A stretch of DNA of 64,000 nucleotides from Streptomyces zaomyceticus (GCF_014656215.1 NZ_BNBZ01000015.1:1-64000); one strand, 5' to 3'; shown: positions 1-9,674, counted from the first letter of the stretch. Notes: generated from the sequence alone by a model not told the origin. Made by a program: numbers and translations.

Positions 1-1
1 G

Positions 2-1522
2 TCCGGGGAGCGGGCGGCGGTCGAGCGGCGCCATCTGACGTACTACCGCGAGCTGGCCCGACGCACCGACCCCGAACTGCGCGGTGCCGGACAGGTCCCC
101 GCGATCGCCCTCCTCGAGCGGGAGCACGACAACCTCCGCGGTGCGCTGCGAACGGCCCTCGCACTCGGTGACGAACACGAGGTGCTCTGCCTCGTCCACT
201 CCCTGAGCTGGTTCTGGCAGCTGCGCAATCACCACTCCGACGCCCGGACCTGGGCCGTGGAGGCCTGCCGCCTCGGCCCCGACCCCTTCGGGGAACCCGT
301 CCTCGCCGCCGGGCCGCTCACCGGGCGGTGCGTGGACGTTCCTCCGCCGTGGACCGGCGAGCGTCTCCACGAGGCCCGGCGCGGCGGTCACCTCTACGCG
401 GTCGCGACCCAGGGAGGCCGGGGCGCCACCGCCCTCGAGCACCCGGAGACCCGCGCCCGGCTCACCCGCCTCGTCTCGGCGTACCGCCCCGGCCTTCCCC
501 AGACCTGCCGACAGCCGGGGACGATGTGGTACTACGCCCGCCTGATGAACGGGGAGTTCACCCGTCTCGACGAGGCCCTCACGGCCATCGTCGACGCCTG
601 CCGGGTGCATGCCCCCGGCTGGGACCTGGCTTTCGCCCTTCTCGTCCGGGCCAAACTCGCCGGCCACGGCCCCGAGGACGCGGCCGAGGGGCTCGCGCTC
701 TTCGAGGCGGCCGGCGACCCCTGGGGCATCGCGGAATGCCTCGCGGCCCGGGGTGAGGCCTATGAGCGTGCGGGCCGGCTCGCCGAGGCCGCCGCCGACT
801 TCGAGCGGGCCTCGGACGCCGCCGCCCGTGTCGGCGCCCGCTCGCAGGTGCCCCTCTACACCGCGCGCCTCGCGGCCGTACGGCTCCGGCTCCGCCCCGA
901 AGGCGACCCGGCGGCCGAACAGCTCCTGGCCGAAGCCGCCGAGGAGGCGGGGGAGTGGGGCGCCGAGGCGGCCGGCTCCGCGCGGTTGCTGCTCGCCCAG
1001 CACTACGGGCACACCGGGCGCACCGGCCTCGCCCGTGCTCAGCTCTCCCGTCTCGAGGGCGAGTTCGGAGATGTGACCCCGGCACTGTTCTGGGGCCTCG
1101 CGGGCGGGACGTGGGCCTGGCTCGACTGCCTGGACGGTGCGTACGACCGGGCGGTGGGGCGGCTGGCCCGGGCCGTCGCGGACGTCGAGACCCTCGCCCA
1201 CATGGTCGCCCCGTACCTGGTCGCCGCCCAGTTCGCGACGGCCGCCTGGGCCCTCGGCGGGCGGGGCGGGGCAGGTGACGCCGTGGCCGGGACCCGGCTC
1301 CTCGGCGCGTACGACGCCCACGCGGGATCCGACGGGGGCGGCGGCTTCCGTCCGTTCACCCGCGATACGGAGGACCGGATCAGAGCGCGAGCCGAGGAAG
1401 CCCTGCGCAAGCACCTGGCCCCGGAGACGTACGCCCGCCACCACGCGGAGGGTGCCGGGCTCACGCTTCACGCGGCGGCGGCGCTCGTCCGCGACCCGGG
1501 AGGGGCTCCGGACGACGTCTGA
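2..1522 (+). CDS. AfsR/SARP-type regulator, C-terminal part (5' truncated by window)
   Basis: The reading frame is open from the first complete codon, so only the C-terminal 506 residues are present. The visible part starts in the linker typical of AfsR/SARP and related STAND regulators (RRHLTYYRELARRTDPELRG, then LEREHDNLRGAL) and continues as a helical, Ala/Leu/Arg-rich TPR-like sensor region to the TGA. The DNA-binding and NB-ARC parts must lie upstream of the window. The family activates secondary metabolism or stress genes, but no target is visible here. The family call is fairly safe; the specific role is unknown. Confidence 0.8.
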   Translation, partial: SGERAAVERRHLTYYRELARRTDPELRGAGQVPAIALLEREHDNLRGALRTALALGDEHEVLCLVHSLSWFWQLRNHHSDARTWAVEACRLGPDPFGEPVLAAGPLTGRCVDVPPPWTGERLHEARRGGHLYAVATQGGRGATALEHPETRARLTRLVSAYRPGLPQTCRQPGTMWYYARLMNGEFTRLDEALTAIVDACRVHAPGWDLAFALLVRAKLAGHGPEDAAEGLALFEAAGDPWGIAECLAARGEAYERAGRLAEAAADFERASDAAARVGARSQVPLYTARLAAVRLRLRPEGDPAAEQLLAEAAEEAGEWGAEAAGSARLLLAQHYGHTGRTGLARAQLSRLEGEFGDVTPALFWGLAGGTWAWLDCLDGAYDRAVGRLARAVADVETLAHMVAPYLVAAQFATAAWALGGRGGAGDAVAGTRLLGAYDAHAGSDGGGGFRPFTRDTEDRIRARAEEALRKHLAPETYARHHAEGAGLTLHAAAALVRDPGGAPDDV

Positions 1523-1611
1523 TCCGTCGGGAGCGGTCAGCCGAGCCGGCGGTGCCGGCGGGCCTTCCCCTGCCGGCCGGTTCCCTGTCCGCCGCCCGCC
1601 TCACGCCCCGT

Positions 1612-2508
1612 TCAGCCGGCCGCCAGGCGTTCCCGTGCCTCCGCGAGATCCTCGGTCGTCGGCGCGTCGTCCTGGGTGAGGCGGCGGCGCCAGTACCCGG
1701 TGAAGTGCACCGCCTGCCGGTCGACGCCGCGCTCTTCCACGAGGTGGCGCCGGAGAGCCCGGACGGCCGAGGCCTCGCCCGCCAGCCAGACGTACGGCCG
1801 TCCGTCCGGCAGCGGGTCGGCCCGCACGACCTCGACGGCCGAGGTGTCGCCGTACAGCGGGCGTACGGTCAGCTGCCCGGCCGTGGGCAGGGGCTGCACC
1901 TCGGCCGCGTCCGGGACGTGGACGTAGGCGACGGCCCGTTGCCCGGGCGGCAGCGCGGCCACGACGGTGGCGAGTGCGGGCAGGGCGCAGGCGTCGGCGT
2001 ACAGGAGCGTCCAGTCGCCGGAGCCCGGGTCGACCGGCGTCGCGAAGACGGCGGACGGGCCGAACATGCCGACCGCGTCCCCGGGCCGCGCGGACCGCGC
2101 CCAGCGGGTCGCGGGCCCCTCGCCGTCGGGGTCTCCCGCGCCCCCGTGGAGGAAGAAGTCGATGTCGACGGTCCCGGCGGCCGGATCGTGAGCCCGAAGG
2201 GTGTAGCTCCGCATCCACGGCCGCGTGGCCTCGGGGAGTGCCGAGTACGACGCGTACCAGCGCATCACGTCCCCGTCGGGGCCGGGGGCGGGCAGAACGG
2301 GCTCGGTCTGCCCCGAACGGGGGAAGTACAGCTTCACCTGCTGGTCGGGCCCGGCGGTCGTGAAGCCTTCGAGATCGGATCCGCCGAGAGTGACGCGCCG
2401 CATGCGGGGGGTGATGAGGCGGTTGGCGACCACCCGGAGGAGCCGCAGGGGCAGGGGCAGGGGCGCGGGTGCGTGTGCGGGCTCGGACCGTGGCGAGGGC
2501 TGGGGCAT
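1612..2508 (-). CDS. Siderophore-interacting protein (ViuB/SIP family flavin reductase)
   Basis: This 298-residue protein is a cytoplasmic flavin-dependent ferric-siderophore reductase of the SIP family, which frees iron from imported siderophores. The N-terminal FAD domain shows RMRRVTLGG and the RSYTLRAHD flavin-binding stretch near residues 110-120. The C-terminal SIP domain ends in VWLAGEASAVRALRRHL and FTGYWRRR, both typical of the family. I chose the ATG at 2506-2508 because AGGAG lies 6 bases upstream; longer open frames upstream lack such a site. It stands alone and converges on the AfsR-type gene. Regulation by iron is likely but no DmdR box was identified. Confidence 0.88.
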   Translation of the reverse strand: MPQPSPRSEPAHAPAPLPLPLRLLRVVANRLITPRMRRVTLGGSDLEGFTTAGPDQQVKLYFPRSGQTEPVLPAPGPDGDVMRWYASYSALPEATRPWMRSYTLRAHDPAAGTVDIDFFLHGGAGDPDGEGPATRWARSARPGDAVGMFGPSAVFATPVDPGSGDWTLLYADACALPALATVVAALPPGQRAVAYVHVPDAAEVQPLPTAGQLTVRPLYGDTSAVEVVRADPLPDGRPYVWLAGEASAVRALRRHLVEERGVDRQAVHFTGYWRRRLTQDDAPTTEDLAEARERLAAG

Positions 2509-2701
2509 CGGGGCTCCTGGTGTCGGGCGGGGGTGTCCTCCCACCCTCCCGGGCCCCGTCGACACCGGACCGACACCGCGTCGACACGGGGCGGAGCGCG
2601 GAGCGGGGCACGGCGGGCCGTGGCCCGACGCGCCGCCCGGATGCGCTCGGCGTGGCCGGACACGAGAATGGCCAGTGCCGGAAGAACACGTAGGAGGCGG
2701 C

Positions 2702-2902
2702 ATGAACGCTGAGCCCGACAAGACGTCCCTGGGGGACTTCCCGACGCCCGACCGGCTGCTGCACGCCGGTTCGGAGGGCGAATTCACGCCGGAGGACCTG
2801 GTTCTCGCCTCCGGCCGTGACGTGAATCCGAAGACCCTCGCCTGGGCGGAACGCCGTATGGCGGAAAAGGGTCGTGCCTCCATGGACGAGCTCCTGCCGT
2901 AG
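2702..2902 (+). CDS. Small hypothetical protein (66 aa)
   Basis: The protein is 66 residues long, acidic at the N-terminus and soluble. Its sequence (LASGRDVNPKTLAWAERRM, ending in SMDELLP) looks like a small conserved actinobacterial protein of unknown function. The start is set by an AGGAGG 5 bases upstream of the ATG. It is divergent from the siderophore-interacting gene and is followed by a very strong hairpin at 3018-3052, so it is probably a monocistronic unit. No enzymatic motif is visible. Confidence 0.6.
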   Translation: MNAEPDKTSLGDFPTPDRLLHAGSEGEFTPEDLVLASGRDVNPKTLAWAERRMAEKGRASMDELLP

Positions 2903-3017
2903 GCCGGCCCGGCCAAGACACCGGTCGGCTTCGGCCCGACGGCATCGGCCCGATCCTCGGAATCCTCTCCTCGACACCTCGAAGTATCGAGCCACCTCGA
3001 AGTGACCGCAGTACCTC

Positions 3018-3052
3018 GTCGGCCCCGGTCGGTCGTACCGACCGGGGCCGAC
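3018..3052. terminator. Strong hairpin, probable terminator
   Basis: A perfect 16-bp inverted repeat (left arm 3018-3033, right arm 3037-3052) surrounds a 3-base loop. It lies about 115 bp after the small gene ending at 2902 and before the acyl-CoA dehydrogenase promoter. There is no U-tract, as is usual in Streptomyces. Confidence 0.6.
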
Positions 3053-3111
3053 GGACGTCCGGAACCGAGGCACCCGCCCCGACTCGGCCCGCCCCGAGAC
3101 TTCCGCATTTA

Positions 3112-3125
3112 TGGAACACGTTCTA
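3112..3125. promoter_or_regulatory. KstR-like TetR operator upstream of acyl-CoA dehydrogenase
   Basis: The sequence TGGAACACGTTCTA matches the 14-bp KstR-type pattern TnnAACnnGTTnnA and lies 67 bp upstream of the acyl-CoA dehydrogenase start. KstR and relatives are TetR-family repressors of sterol and lipid catabolism genes. The match is seen directly; the identity of the regulator is inferred. Confidence 0.5.
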
Positions 3126-3192
3126 CCGTGGCCGCCGTCGCGCGTCGCACCGCACCGAGGACGCCGCAGGACCGCCGCCACGGGAGGCCCCC

Positions 3193-4392
3193 ATGCACCT
3201 CGAGTACACGCCCGCCCAGAACCGCCTGCGCGCCGAACTGCGCGCGTACTTCGCCGAGCTGGTCCCGGAGGACGTCCACACCCGCTACGCGGACCCGGCC
3301 GCGCAGAAGCGGTTCTACCGGGAGACCGTGCGGCGGCTCGGCGGCGACGGCTGGCTCGGGGTCGGATGGCCGACCGAGTTCGGGGGGCGGGGGCTCACCC
3401 CGATGGAACAGTTCATCTTCTTCGACGAGGCGGCGCAGGCGGGTGTGCCCCTGCCGCTGATGGCGCTGAACACGGTCGGACCGACGATCATGCGCTTCGG
3501 CACCGACGAGCAGAAGGCGTACTTCCTGCCGCGGATCCTCTCCGGCGAGATCGACTTCGCCATCGGCTACAGCGAGCCGGACGCGGGCACCGACCTGGCG
3601 GCCCTGAAGACCCGCGCGGTACGGGACGGGGACGAGACCACCGGTACGTACACGGTGAACGGCCAGAAGATCTGGACGACGAACGGCGACACCGCCGACT
3701 GGGTCTGGCTCGCGGTCCGCACGGCCACGCCCGAGGAGGGCGTACCGCTCCACAAGGGCATCACGATGCTGCTGGTCCCGACGAGCGACCCCGGCTACTC
3801 CTGCACGATCATCAACACCCTGGCCTCGCACGACACGACCGCCAGTTACTACGACAACGTCCGGGTACCGGCCTCGCGCCGGGTCGGCGAGGAGAACAAG
3901 GGCTGGCGCCTGATCACCAACCAGCTCAACCACGAACGCGTCACCCTGGCCGCCCACGGCACGATGGCGATCCGGGCGCTCCACGACGTACAGCGCTGGG
4001 CCGCCGCCACCCCGCTCGCCGACGGCCGCCGCGTCATCGACCTGCCCTGGGTACGCCGCACCCTGGCCCGCACCCACGCCCGGCTCGACGCGATGAAACT
4101 CCTCAACTGGCAGATGGTGAACGCCGTCCAGCACGGCACCCTCACCCCGCAGGACGCCTCGGCCGTCAAGGTCTACGGCTCCGAGGCCCGCCGCGACGCC
4201 TATGCGGCCCTCATGGAGGTCGTCGCCGCGGCGGGAGCCCTCAAGGAGGGCTCGGCGGGCACGGTCCTCCACGGCGAACTGGAGCGCGGCTACCGCTCGG
4301 CCGTCATCTTCACGTTCGGCGGCGGCAACAACGAGATCCAGCGCGAGATCATCTCCTGGATCGGCCTGGGCATGCCCCGGGTCCGCCGCTAG
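3193..4392 (+). CDS. Acyl-CoA dehydrogenase family protein
   Basis: This 399-residue protein is an FAD-dependent acyl-CoA dehydrogenase (FadE type), which oxidises an acyl-CoA to its 2,3-enoyl form in the cytoplasm. The N-terminal helical domain includes GWPTEFGGRG (about 60-69). The central domain has the flavin/substrate motif YSEPDAGTDLA (about 127-137) and GQKIWTTNGD (about 157-166). The C-terminal domain carries TFGGGNNEIQREIISW. The length is normal and the protein looks intact. The start follows a weak purine-rich site. No second dehydrogenase subunit or thiolase gene is adjacent, so the substrate is open. A KstR-like palindrome upstream suggests control by a TetR-type lipid or sterol regulator. 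Confidence 0.9.
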   Translation: MHLEYTPAQNRLRAELRAYFAELVPEDVHTRYADPAAQKRFYRETVRRLGGDGWLGVGWPTEFGGRGLTPMEQFIFFDEAAQAGVPLPLMALNTVGPTIMRFGTDEQKAYFLPRILSGEIDFAIGYSEPDAGTDLAALKTRAVRDGDETTGTYTVNGQKIWTTNGDTADWVWLAVRTATPEEGVPLHKGITMLLVPTSDPGYSCTIINTLASHDTTASYYDNVRVPASRRVGEENKGWRLITNQLNHERVTLAAHGTMAIRALHDVQRWAAATPLADGRRVIDLPWVRRTLARTHARLDAMKLLNWQMVNAVQHGTLTPQDASAVKVYGSEARRDAYAALMEVVAAAGALKEGSAGTVLHGELERGYRSAVIFTFGGGNNEIQREIISWIGLGMPRVRR

Positions 4393-4440
4393 GGCGTGGC
4401 GTGTCCGTGAAGTCGATCGGTCGTTGCTCCGTTCGGGGGG

Positions 4441-4560
4441 CGTCGACATGAACTGACGGATGAGTCGTGGGCGTTGATCGCTCCGTTGCCGGCGCCGGCC
4501 GGATGGGCCGGCCGGCGCGGGGCCGGCGCCAGGACCGGCTGCCGGCCCACGTCCGGCAGT
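4441..4560 (+). mobile_element. IS5-type transposase N-terminal remnant
   Basis: In the frame of position 4441 the translation reads RRHELTDESWALIAPLPAP, which matches the conserved N-terminus of IS5/IS4-like Streptomyces transposases (usually RRHELTDxxWxxLxPLLPP). The similarity fades within about 35 codons and no catalytic DDE region follows, so only a stub remains. It sits in the 492-bp gap 4393-4884 between the acyl-CoA dehydrogenase and SulP genes. Apart from a weak palindrome at 4817-4830, I recognise nothing else in that gap. It marks a past insertion at the edge of the stress island. Confidence 0.55.
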
Positions 4561-4884
4561 ACTTTGACGCCGACGGGACGACGCCGCCCGGCGCGCGCTC
4601 GGACCCGATGTCATCCGGACGGGATCACCTACCGGCGCAGTGGGCACAGTCGTGACCAGAGCCAGGAAGGTGGGGCTGTGTCGAGCCCGTCGACCGGCGC
4701 AGGTTCACGACCTGCGTGGAGCGGCTCCAAGATGGCTACGGGTTTCAGCCGTCCGGCCCGGCGTTCGTGCCGGCGGGCGCCGTGGCGGTCACGTCCCGAA
4801 GCGGTGGCGGCGTGGTGGGACCTTCGGCTCTCGCGGCCGTGACAGAGTCGGTGAGGTCTTGAAGCGGCGGGGGAGAGGAGCCTC

Positions 4885-6618
4885 ATGTCGCAGCACGCCC
4901 GATCCGGCGATCCGGGGTGGCGCCGGTGGGTACCTGGAGCGCCGGGCATCGCTGCCCTCGCCCGCTACGAGCGCTCCTGGCTGCGCGGCGATCTGCTGGC
5001 GGGAGTGACCGTCGTGGCATATCTCGTGCCACAGGTCATGGCATACGCGACCGTGGCGGGGCTGCCGCCCGTCGCCGGGCTGTGGGCGATTCTGCCCGCG
5101 CTGGTGCTGTACGCGCTGCTCGGCTCGTCGCGGCTGTTGTCGGTCGGGCCGGAGTCGACGACCGCGCTGATGACCGCCACCGTCGTCGCGCCGCTCGCCG
5201 CCGGGGACCCTGGGCGATACGCCGTCCTGGCGGCCGCGCTGGCGGTCGCCGTCGGGCTGCTGTGCCTGGTGGCATGGGCGGCCAGGCTCGGCTTCCTCGC
5301 CGACCTCCTCTCACGGCCGGTCCTGGTCGGCTATCTCGCGGGTGTGGCACTGATCATGATCGTGGATCAGCTGCCGAAGACGACGGGCGTGAGCCCCACC
5401 GGTTCAGGCTTCTTTCCGCAGCTGGTGTCCTTCGCACGGAACCTGCCCGAGGTCCAACCGGCCACCATCGCCCTCGCAGGCACCGCCCTCTTTCTCCTCT
5501 GCGCCCTTCCGCTCTTCCTGCACGCGGTGCCTGGGCCACTGGTGGTGGTCGGGCTCGGAACCGTGGCAGTGGCGGCGTTCGGCCTGGACGATCACGGCAT
5601 CGCCGTGATCGGAGCGGTGCCGGCGGGGCTGCCCCATCCGGCACTGCCGGACTTCGACGAGCTGTCCCGTCTGATGGTTCCGGCGCTCGGGATCCTCCTC
5701 GTCGGCTACACGGATGTCATCCTCACCGCGCGTGCCTTCGCCGCCGGCGACGAGGTCGGGCGTCTGGACGCCAACCAGGAGTTGCTGGCCCTGGGTGCCG
5801 TGAACCTCGGCGCGGGCCTCCTGAGCGGGTTCCCGGTGAGCAGCAGTGCCAGCCGCACGGCGCTGGCGGACTCCACCGGCGCGCGAAGCCAGGTGTACTC
5901 GCTGACCGCCGGCGCGGCCGTTCTCGCCGTACTGCTGTTCCTCAGCCCGCTGCTGAGCCTGACCCCGGTCGCCGTGCTGGGCGCCCTGGTCATCTATGCC
6001 GCCGTCAAGATGATCGACCTGGCGGGCTTCCGGCGGCTGGCCTCTTTCCGTCTCAGAGAACTCCTGCTGGCCGTCGGCTGTCTGTGCGGCGTGCTGTCCC
6101 TGGACATTCTGTACGGGGTGCTGGTGGCGGTCGGTCTGTCGGTGGCCGAGCTTCTGACTCGGGTGGCGCGCCCGCACGATGCCGTCCAGGGGCTGGTGCC
6201 CGGCGTGGCCGGCATGCACGACGTCGACGACTATCCGGAGGCTCGCACCATTCCTGGGCTGCTTGTCTACCGATACGACTCGCCCCTGTTCTTCGCCAAC
6301 GCGGAGAACTTCCGGCGCCGCGCACTGGCCGCCGTCGCGGAGCAGTCCGGGCCCGTCCACTGGTTCGTGCTCAATACCGAGGCCAATGTGGAGGTGGACA
6401 TCACCGCACTGGACTCCGTCGATGAGCTGCGTCGCGAACTGTCCGGGCGCGGCATCGTGTTCGCCCTGGCGCGTGTGAAGCAGGACCTGCTCGACGACCT
6501 CGACGCCTACGGGCTGACCGATTCGGTCGGTGCCGATCTGATCTTCCCCACACTGCCCACGGCGGTGGCCGCGTACGGGGACTGGCACCGCACCCGCGAC
6601 GACGGTTCTCCTGAGTAG
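4885..6618 (+). CDS. SulP family anion transporter with C-terminal STAS domain
   Basis: This 577-residue membrane protein belongs to the SulP/SLC26 family, which moves sulfate, bicarbonate or other anions across the cytoplasmic membrane. The N-terminal signature is present (GDLLAGVTVVAYLVPQVMAY, then VAGLPPVAGLWA) and about ten hydrophobic segments follow to residue 430. The last 140 residues form a STAS domain (LNTEANVEVDITALDSVDEL). The ATG is supported by GAGAGGAG upstream. Substrate cannot be read from sequence. A degenerate copy of the palindrome found across the neighbouring stress island (GGGACCTTCGGCTC, 4817-4830) lies 55 bp upstream, so it may belong to that regulon. Confidence 0.9.
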   Translation: MSQHARSGDPGWRRWVPGAPGIAALARYERSWLRGDLLAGVTVVAYLVPQVMAYATVAGLPPVAGLWAILPALVLYALLGSSRLLSVGPESTTALMTATVVAPLAAGDPGRYAVLAAALAVAVGLLCLVAWAARLGFLADLLSRPVLVGYLAGVALIMIVDQLPKTTGVSPTGSGFFPQLVSFARNLPEVQPATIALAGTALFLLCALPLFLHAVPGPLVVVGLGTVAVAAFGLDDHGIAVIGAVPAGLPHPALPDFDELSRLMVPALGILLVGYTDVILTARAFAAGDEVGRLDANQELLALGAVNLGAGLLSGFPVSSSASRTALADSTGARSQVYSLTAGAAVLAVLLFLSPLLSLTPVAVLGALVIYAAVKMIDLAGFRRLASFRLRELLLAVGCLCGVLSLDILYGVLVAVGLSVAELLTRVARPHDAVQGLVPGVAGMHDVDDYPEARTIPGLLVYRYDSPLFFANAENFRRRALAAVAEQSGPVHWFVLNTEANVEVDITALDSVDELRRELSGRGIVFALARVKQDLLDDLDAYGLTDSVGADLIFPTLPTAVAAYGDWHRTRDDGSPE

Positions 6619-6735
6619 GAACCTCGTTGTGGTGTAGGAGAGTTGCCGATTCCGGGAGGAGGTCCGCCGCTCGGTGGAGCCGCTCGGACGCCGAGGAGGG
6701 ATGGGCAGGCGCGTTCCGCTCGGACGGGGTGCCCT

Positions 6736-9672
6736 TCATTCGGTGACGCGGACCGCGAGCGCCGGGCGGATGGCGGCGGCTCGGCGGGCCGGTCCGATCG
6801 TGGCGAGGAGCGACGCGGCGAAGGTGGCTGCGGCCAGGGCGCAGATACTCGTCCATTCGACCGGGAAACCTCCTTCGAGGCCTTCGAAAGCTGCGCTGTT
6901 GCTGTACATCAGCCAGGTGGTGAGGACGCCCAGCAGTGACCCGAGGACGATTCCCTCCACGGCGATGAAGGAGCTCTCCCACAGGAAGGACCGTTGGACC
7001 GTCCGTGCCCGGAAGCCGAGGGCCCGCAGGATGCCGATCGTGCGGCGGCGTTCGCGCACGGCCCGGACCATGACGACGCCGAGGCCGGTGATGCCCACGC
7101 CGAGGCCCAGGGCGAGGAAGCCCTGCATGAGTTGGAAGAAGGCGGTGCTGGAGTCGAACTGGCGGCGGATGTCCGACTCGATCGGCGTGGCCACCAGGCT
7201 GGCCGAGAGCTGCTCGCCCTGCAGTTGGGTCGCCAGGGCGTCGGGCGGGGTTCCGGGGCTGGTTCTCACCAGCGCGGAGGCGTTCTGTGCCTGGGGGCCG
7301 AAGAGCTCGCGCGTCGCCTTCTCGCTCGCCACGACGGGGTAGGTGGTCGAACTGGCGCCGGTGCCCGGGTAGAAGACCAGTCCGTTGCTGAGCACGCCGG
7401 CGATGACCTTCTGTTCGCTGCGGCCCGTACGCGTGTCCGTCAGGGTGAGGGTGTCCCCGGGGTCGTAGTAGTCGCCGGCCGGGCCGCCGGTGCTGCCGAA
7501 GAAGCCGTCGAGCACGACGTAGCGGGGGTCGGAGGCGAGGGCCTGCCACACGGCGGCGTCGTTGTTCAGGCCGGGCAGACGTTCCCGGAACGTGATTCCG
7601 GTGATCGCTTCGTCGGGCACGCCGACGACGGCGGCGTCCAGCGGTCGAGGGCTGCGGTGTCCCGGATCGGTGGCCCGCCCCGTGGCGTTGAGCAGCGGTG
7701 TCACGGCGGCGATCCCGGCGGCCGACGGGCCGCCGCGGAGATCGGAGAGGAGCCGGTCGCCGGCGACCTGTGGGTTGTAGTCCAGTCGCAGGGAGTATCC
7801 GGCGGTGGCATCGGAGACGACTCCGTCGACGCCGGCGCGGATGATGCCCGAGATCTCCGTCAGGAGGACGAGGACGAAGACGATGAGGGTGTACATCACC
7901 AGCGTCGCTCCTGTCCTGAAGCGTTTGGCCAGCGGATACGCGACGGCGAGCCGCGCCGCCAGGCCGCCCTCCGTCGGGCGCTGGAGGAGTCGTCGTACGG
8001 GGCGTAGCAACGTCTTCTGGTTGTTGCTGACGAGCACCACGGCGGAGAAGGCGGCCAAGGCACCCTGGATGACGTACACGGACATCGAGGGGGTGTCGAA
8101 GATCCGGGGGCGGATGACAGGTGCCAGCAGCGTCCAGGCGAGGACAGCTCCCGCGACCAGGGTGGTCGCCGTGTGACGAGGGAGGACACGCAGCAGAGCA
8201 GGAGTGGCGAAGGCGAGTGCGAGTGCCGGCATGAGGTAGGTCGCGTCGGGTTGGCTGCGCGCCACGGCCGGGACGGCCACGAGCGCGCACAGGACGGCCA
8301 GGGCTGTGGAGACCGCGAGGAGACGGCGGCGTGTGCCCCGGCCGGGCGTGGCGGGGAGGTCGCGGATCGCGGCGATGATGTTGAACCTGCTGATGCGCAC
8401 GCTCGTCGCCAGGATCGCGGCGAAGGCGATGAGCAGCCCCATGGCCAGTCCGTTGAGGACGCTGGTGGGGGTGAGGGCGAACACGATGCGGAGGCTACTT
8501 CCGCCGACCGACCAGCCCTGGAAGATCTGCGCCGCCACCACGGCGACGCCCCAGCCGACGGCAACCCCGAGCGCCACTCCCGGCAGCGCGGACAACAGCG
8601 CGTAAGTGGCCCCTTCGAGAGTGAACGACCCGACAAGGCGCGAGCGCTTCATCCCCACGGCTCGCACCATGCCCATCTGCGACTTCCGCTCCTCGCCGAG
8701 CATCACGAAGATGTTCACCAGGAGCAGCGCGCCGGCGATGATGCTGAAACTGCCGATCATGAGGAACAGGGCTCCGAGGGAGTCCCCGGCCTGCTTGGCG
8801 TCGCGGAGGACCGTCTGCTTCGGCGTCTCGATCGCTGTCTGCCCGGCGAGCGGGCCCAATGCCTGCCGAATGTCGGTGGTCACCCGGTCGGTGAGGGCCT
8901 CGCCGCTCTCGACGCCGCCGCGGTTGGACACGAAGGTGACCGAGCGCGGCTCCGCACCGGCGGCCCGGGCTGCGGAGTCCAAGGCTCCCGGTGGCAGGAA
9001 CACGTCGCGGTTCAGCCTGCCGCCCAGGCCCACTCCGGCCAGACCCCGCTCCGGCACCACACGCTCGACCTCGTACGTCTGGGGTGTCCCGAACAGGTAC
9101 ACCGTGACCGGATCCCCGGCGCCCACGCTCAGGGACTGGGCCAGCGGCTCGTTGACCACGACCTGGCCGGGCTTCGGGTTCGCCCCACCGAGACCGGAGT
9201 CTCCACCCGGCGCGCCGAAGCGTGCGGCCTTGTCGAAGTCCATCTGCCAGGCCAGGACGCGCGGTTCCGCGGCCGTGCGGTCGTCGGCGGTGCTGACGGC
9301 CGATGCCTGGGTGGCCCGGGCGTTCAGGACGCCGTCGACGTCGGGATCGCCCGCCAGGTCGGCCAGTCGTTCGGTGACGGCGCGCGCGGTCGGTCCGGGG
9401 GGTGCGACGACGCGCTCGTCCACCGGTCCCAGGGTCCGGTACGCCTCCTGGCGCACGGAGAAGTTCAGGGTGTCGCCGACGACCAGGGCCCCGATGACGA
9501 TGGCCGTTCCGAGCATCGAACCGCCGATCACCAGCGCGGCCTCGGTGCGCCGGCGGGCGACCTGCCGGAAGGCCAGCCGCCGTGACACCGGCTGCCGGAC
9601 GGCGACCACGACCAGGGCCGCGAGGGCGAGCACCAGGGCGGTGAGCAGCGGGACGAGGAGGTTCGGATACAT
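6736..9672 (-). CDS. ABC transporter permease, FtsX/MacB type
   Basis: This 978-residue permease has two FtsX-like membrane modules, each of four segments. The first follows an N-terminal anchor, with its core about residues 300-470 (GSFSIIAGALLLVNIFVMLG, EERKSQMGMVRAVG). The second is at about 845-965 (RRRTIGILRALGFRARTVQRS). Large extracytoplasmic regions lie between. Such proteins handle lipoproteins, cell-wall hydrolases or antibiotics rather than small solutes. I start it at the ATG 2 bp after the stop of the ATPase gene, since the longer open frame only overlaps that gene. The pair forms one operon. The substrate is unknown. Confidence 0.85.
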   Translation of the reverse strand: MYPNLLVPLLTALVLALAALVVVAVRQPVSRRLAFRQVARRRTEAALVIGGSMLGTAIVIGALVVGDTLNFSVRQEAYRTLGPVDERVVAPPGPTARAVTERLADLAGDPDVDGVLNARATQASAVSTADDRTAAEPRVLAWQMDFDKAARFGAPGGDSGLGGANPKPGQVVVNEPLAQSLSVGAGDPVTVYLFGTPQTYEVERVVPERGLAGVGLGGRLNRDVFLPPGALDSAARAAGAEPRSVTFVSNRGGVESGEALTDRVTTDIRQALGPLAGQTAIETPKQTVLRDAKQAGDSLGALFLMIGSFSIIAGALLLVNIFVMLGEERKSQMGMVRAVGMKRSRLVGSFTLEGATYALLSALPGVALGVAVGWGVAVVAAQIFQGWSVGGSSLRIVFALTPTSVLNGLAMGLLIAFAAILATSVRISRFNIIAAIRDLPATPGRGTRRRLLAVSTALAVLCALVAVPAVARSQPDATYLMPALALAFATPALLRVLPRHTATTLVAGAVLAWTLLAPVIRPRIFDTPSMSVYVIQGALAAFSAVVLVSNNQKTLLRPVRRLLQRPTEGGLAARLAVAYPLAKRFRTGATLVMYTLIVFVLVLLTEISGIIRAGVDGVVSDATAGYSLRLDYNPQVAGDRLLSDLRGGPSAAGIAAVTPLLNATGRATDPGHRSPRPLDAAVVGVPDEAITGITFRERLPGLNNDAAVWQALASDPRYVVLDGFFGSTGGPAGDYYDPGDTLTLTDTRTGRSEQKVIAGVLSNGLVFYPGTGASSTTYPVVASEKATRELFGPQAQNASALVRTSPGTPPDALATQLQGEQLSASLVATPIESDIRRQFDSSTAFFQLMQGFLALGLGVGITGLGVVMVRAVRERRRTIGILRALGFRARTVQRSFLWESSFIAVEGIVLGSLLGVLTTWLMYSNSAAFEGLEGGFPVEWTSICALAAATFAASLLATIGPARRAAAIRPALAVRVTE

Positions 9673-9674
9673 GG

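Noticed and set aside
4560..4884. Open frames on both strands between the IS5 stub and the SulP gene
   Set aside because: They are Arg/Pro-rich, lack start signals and resemble no family I recognise. I treat them as chance frames in GC-rich sequence.
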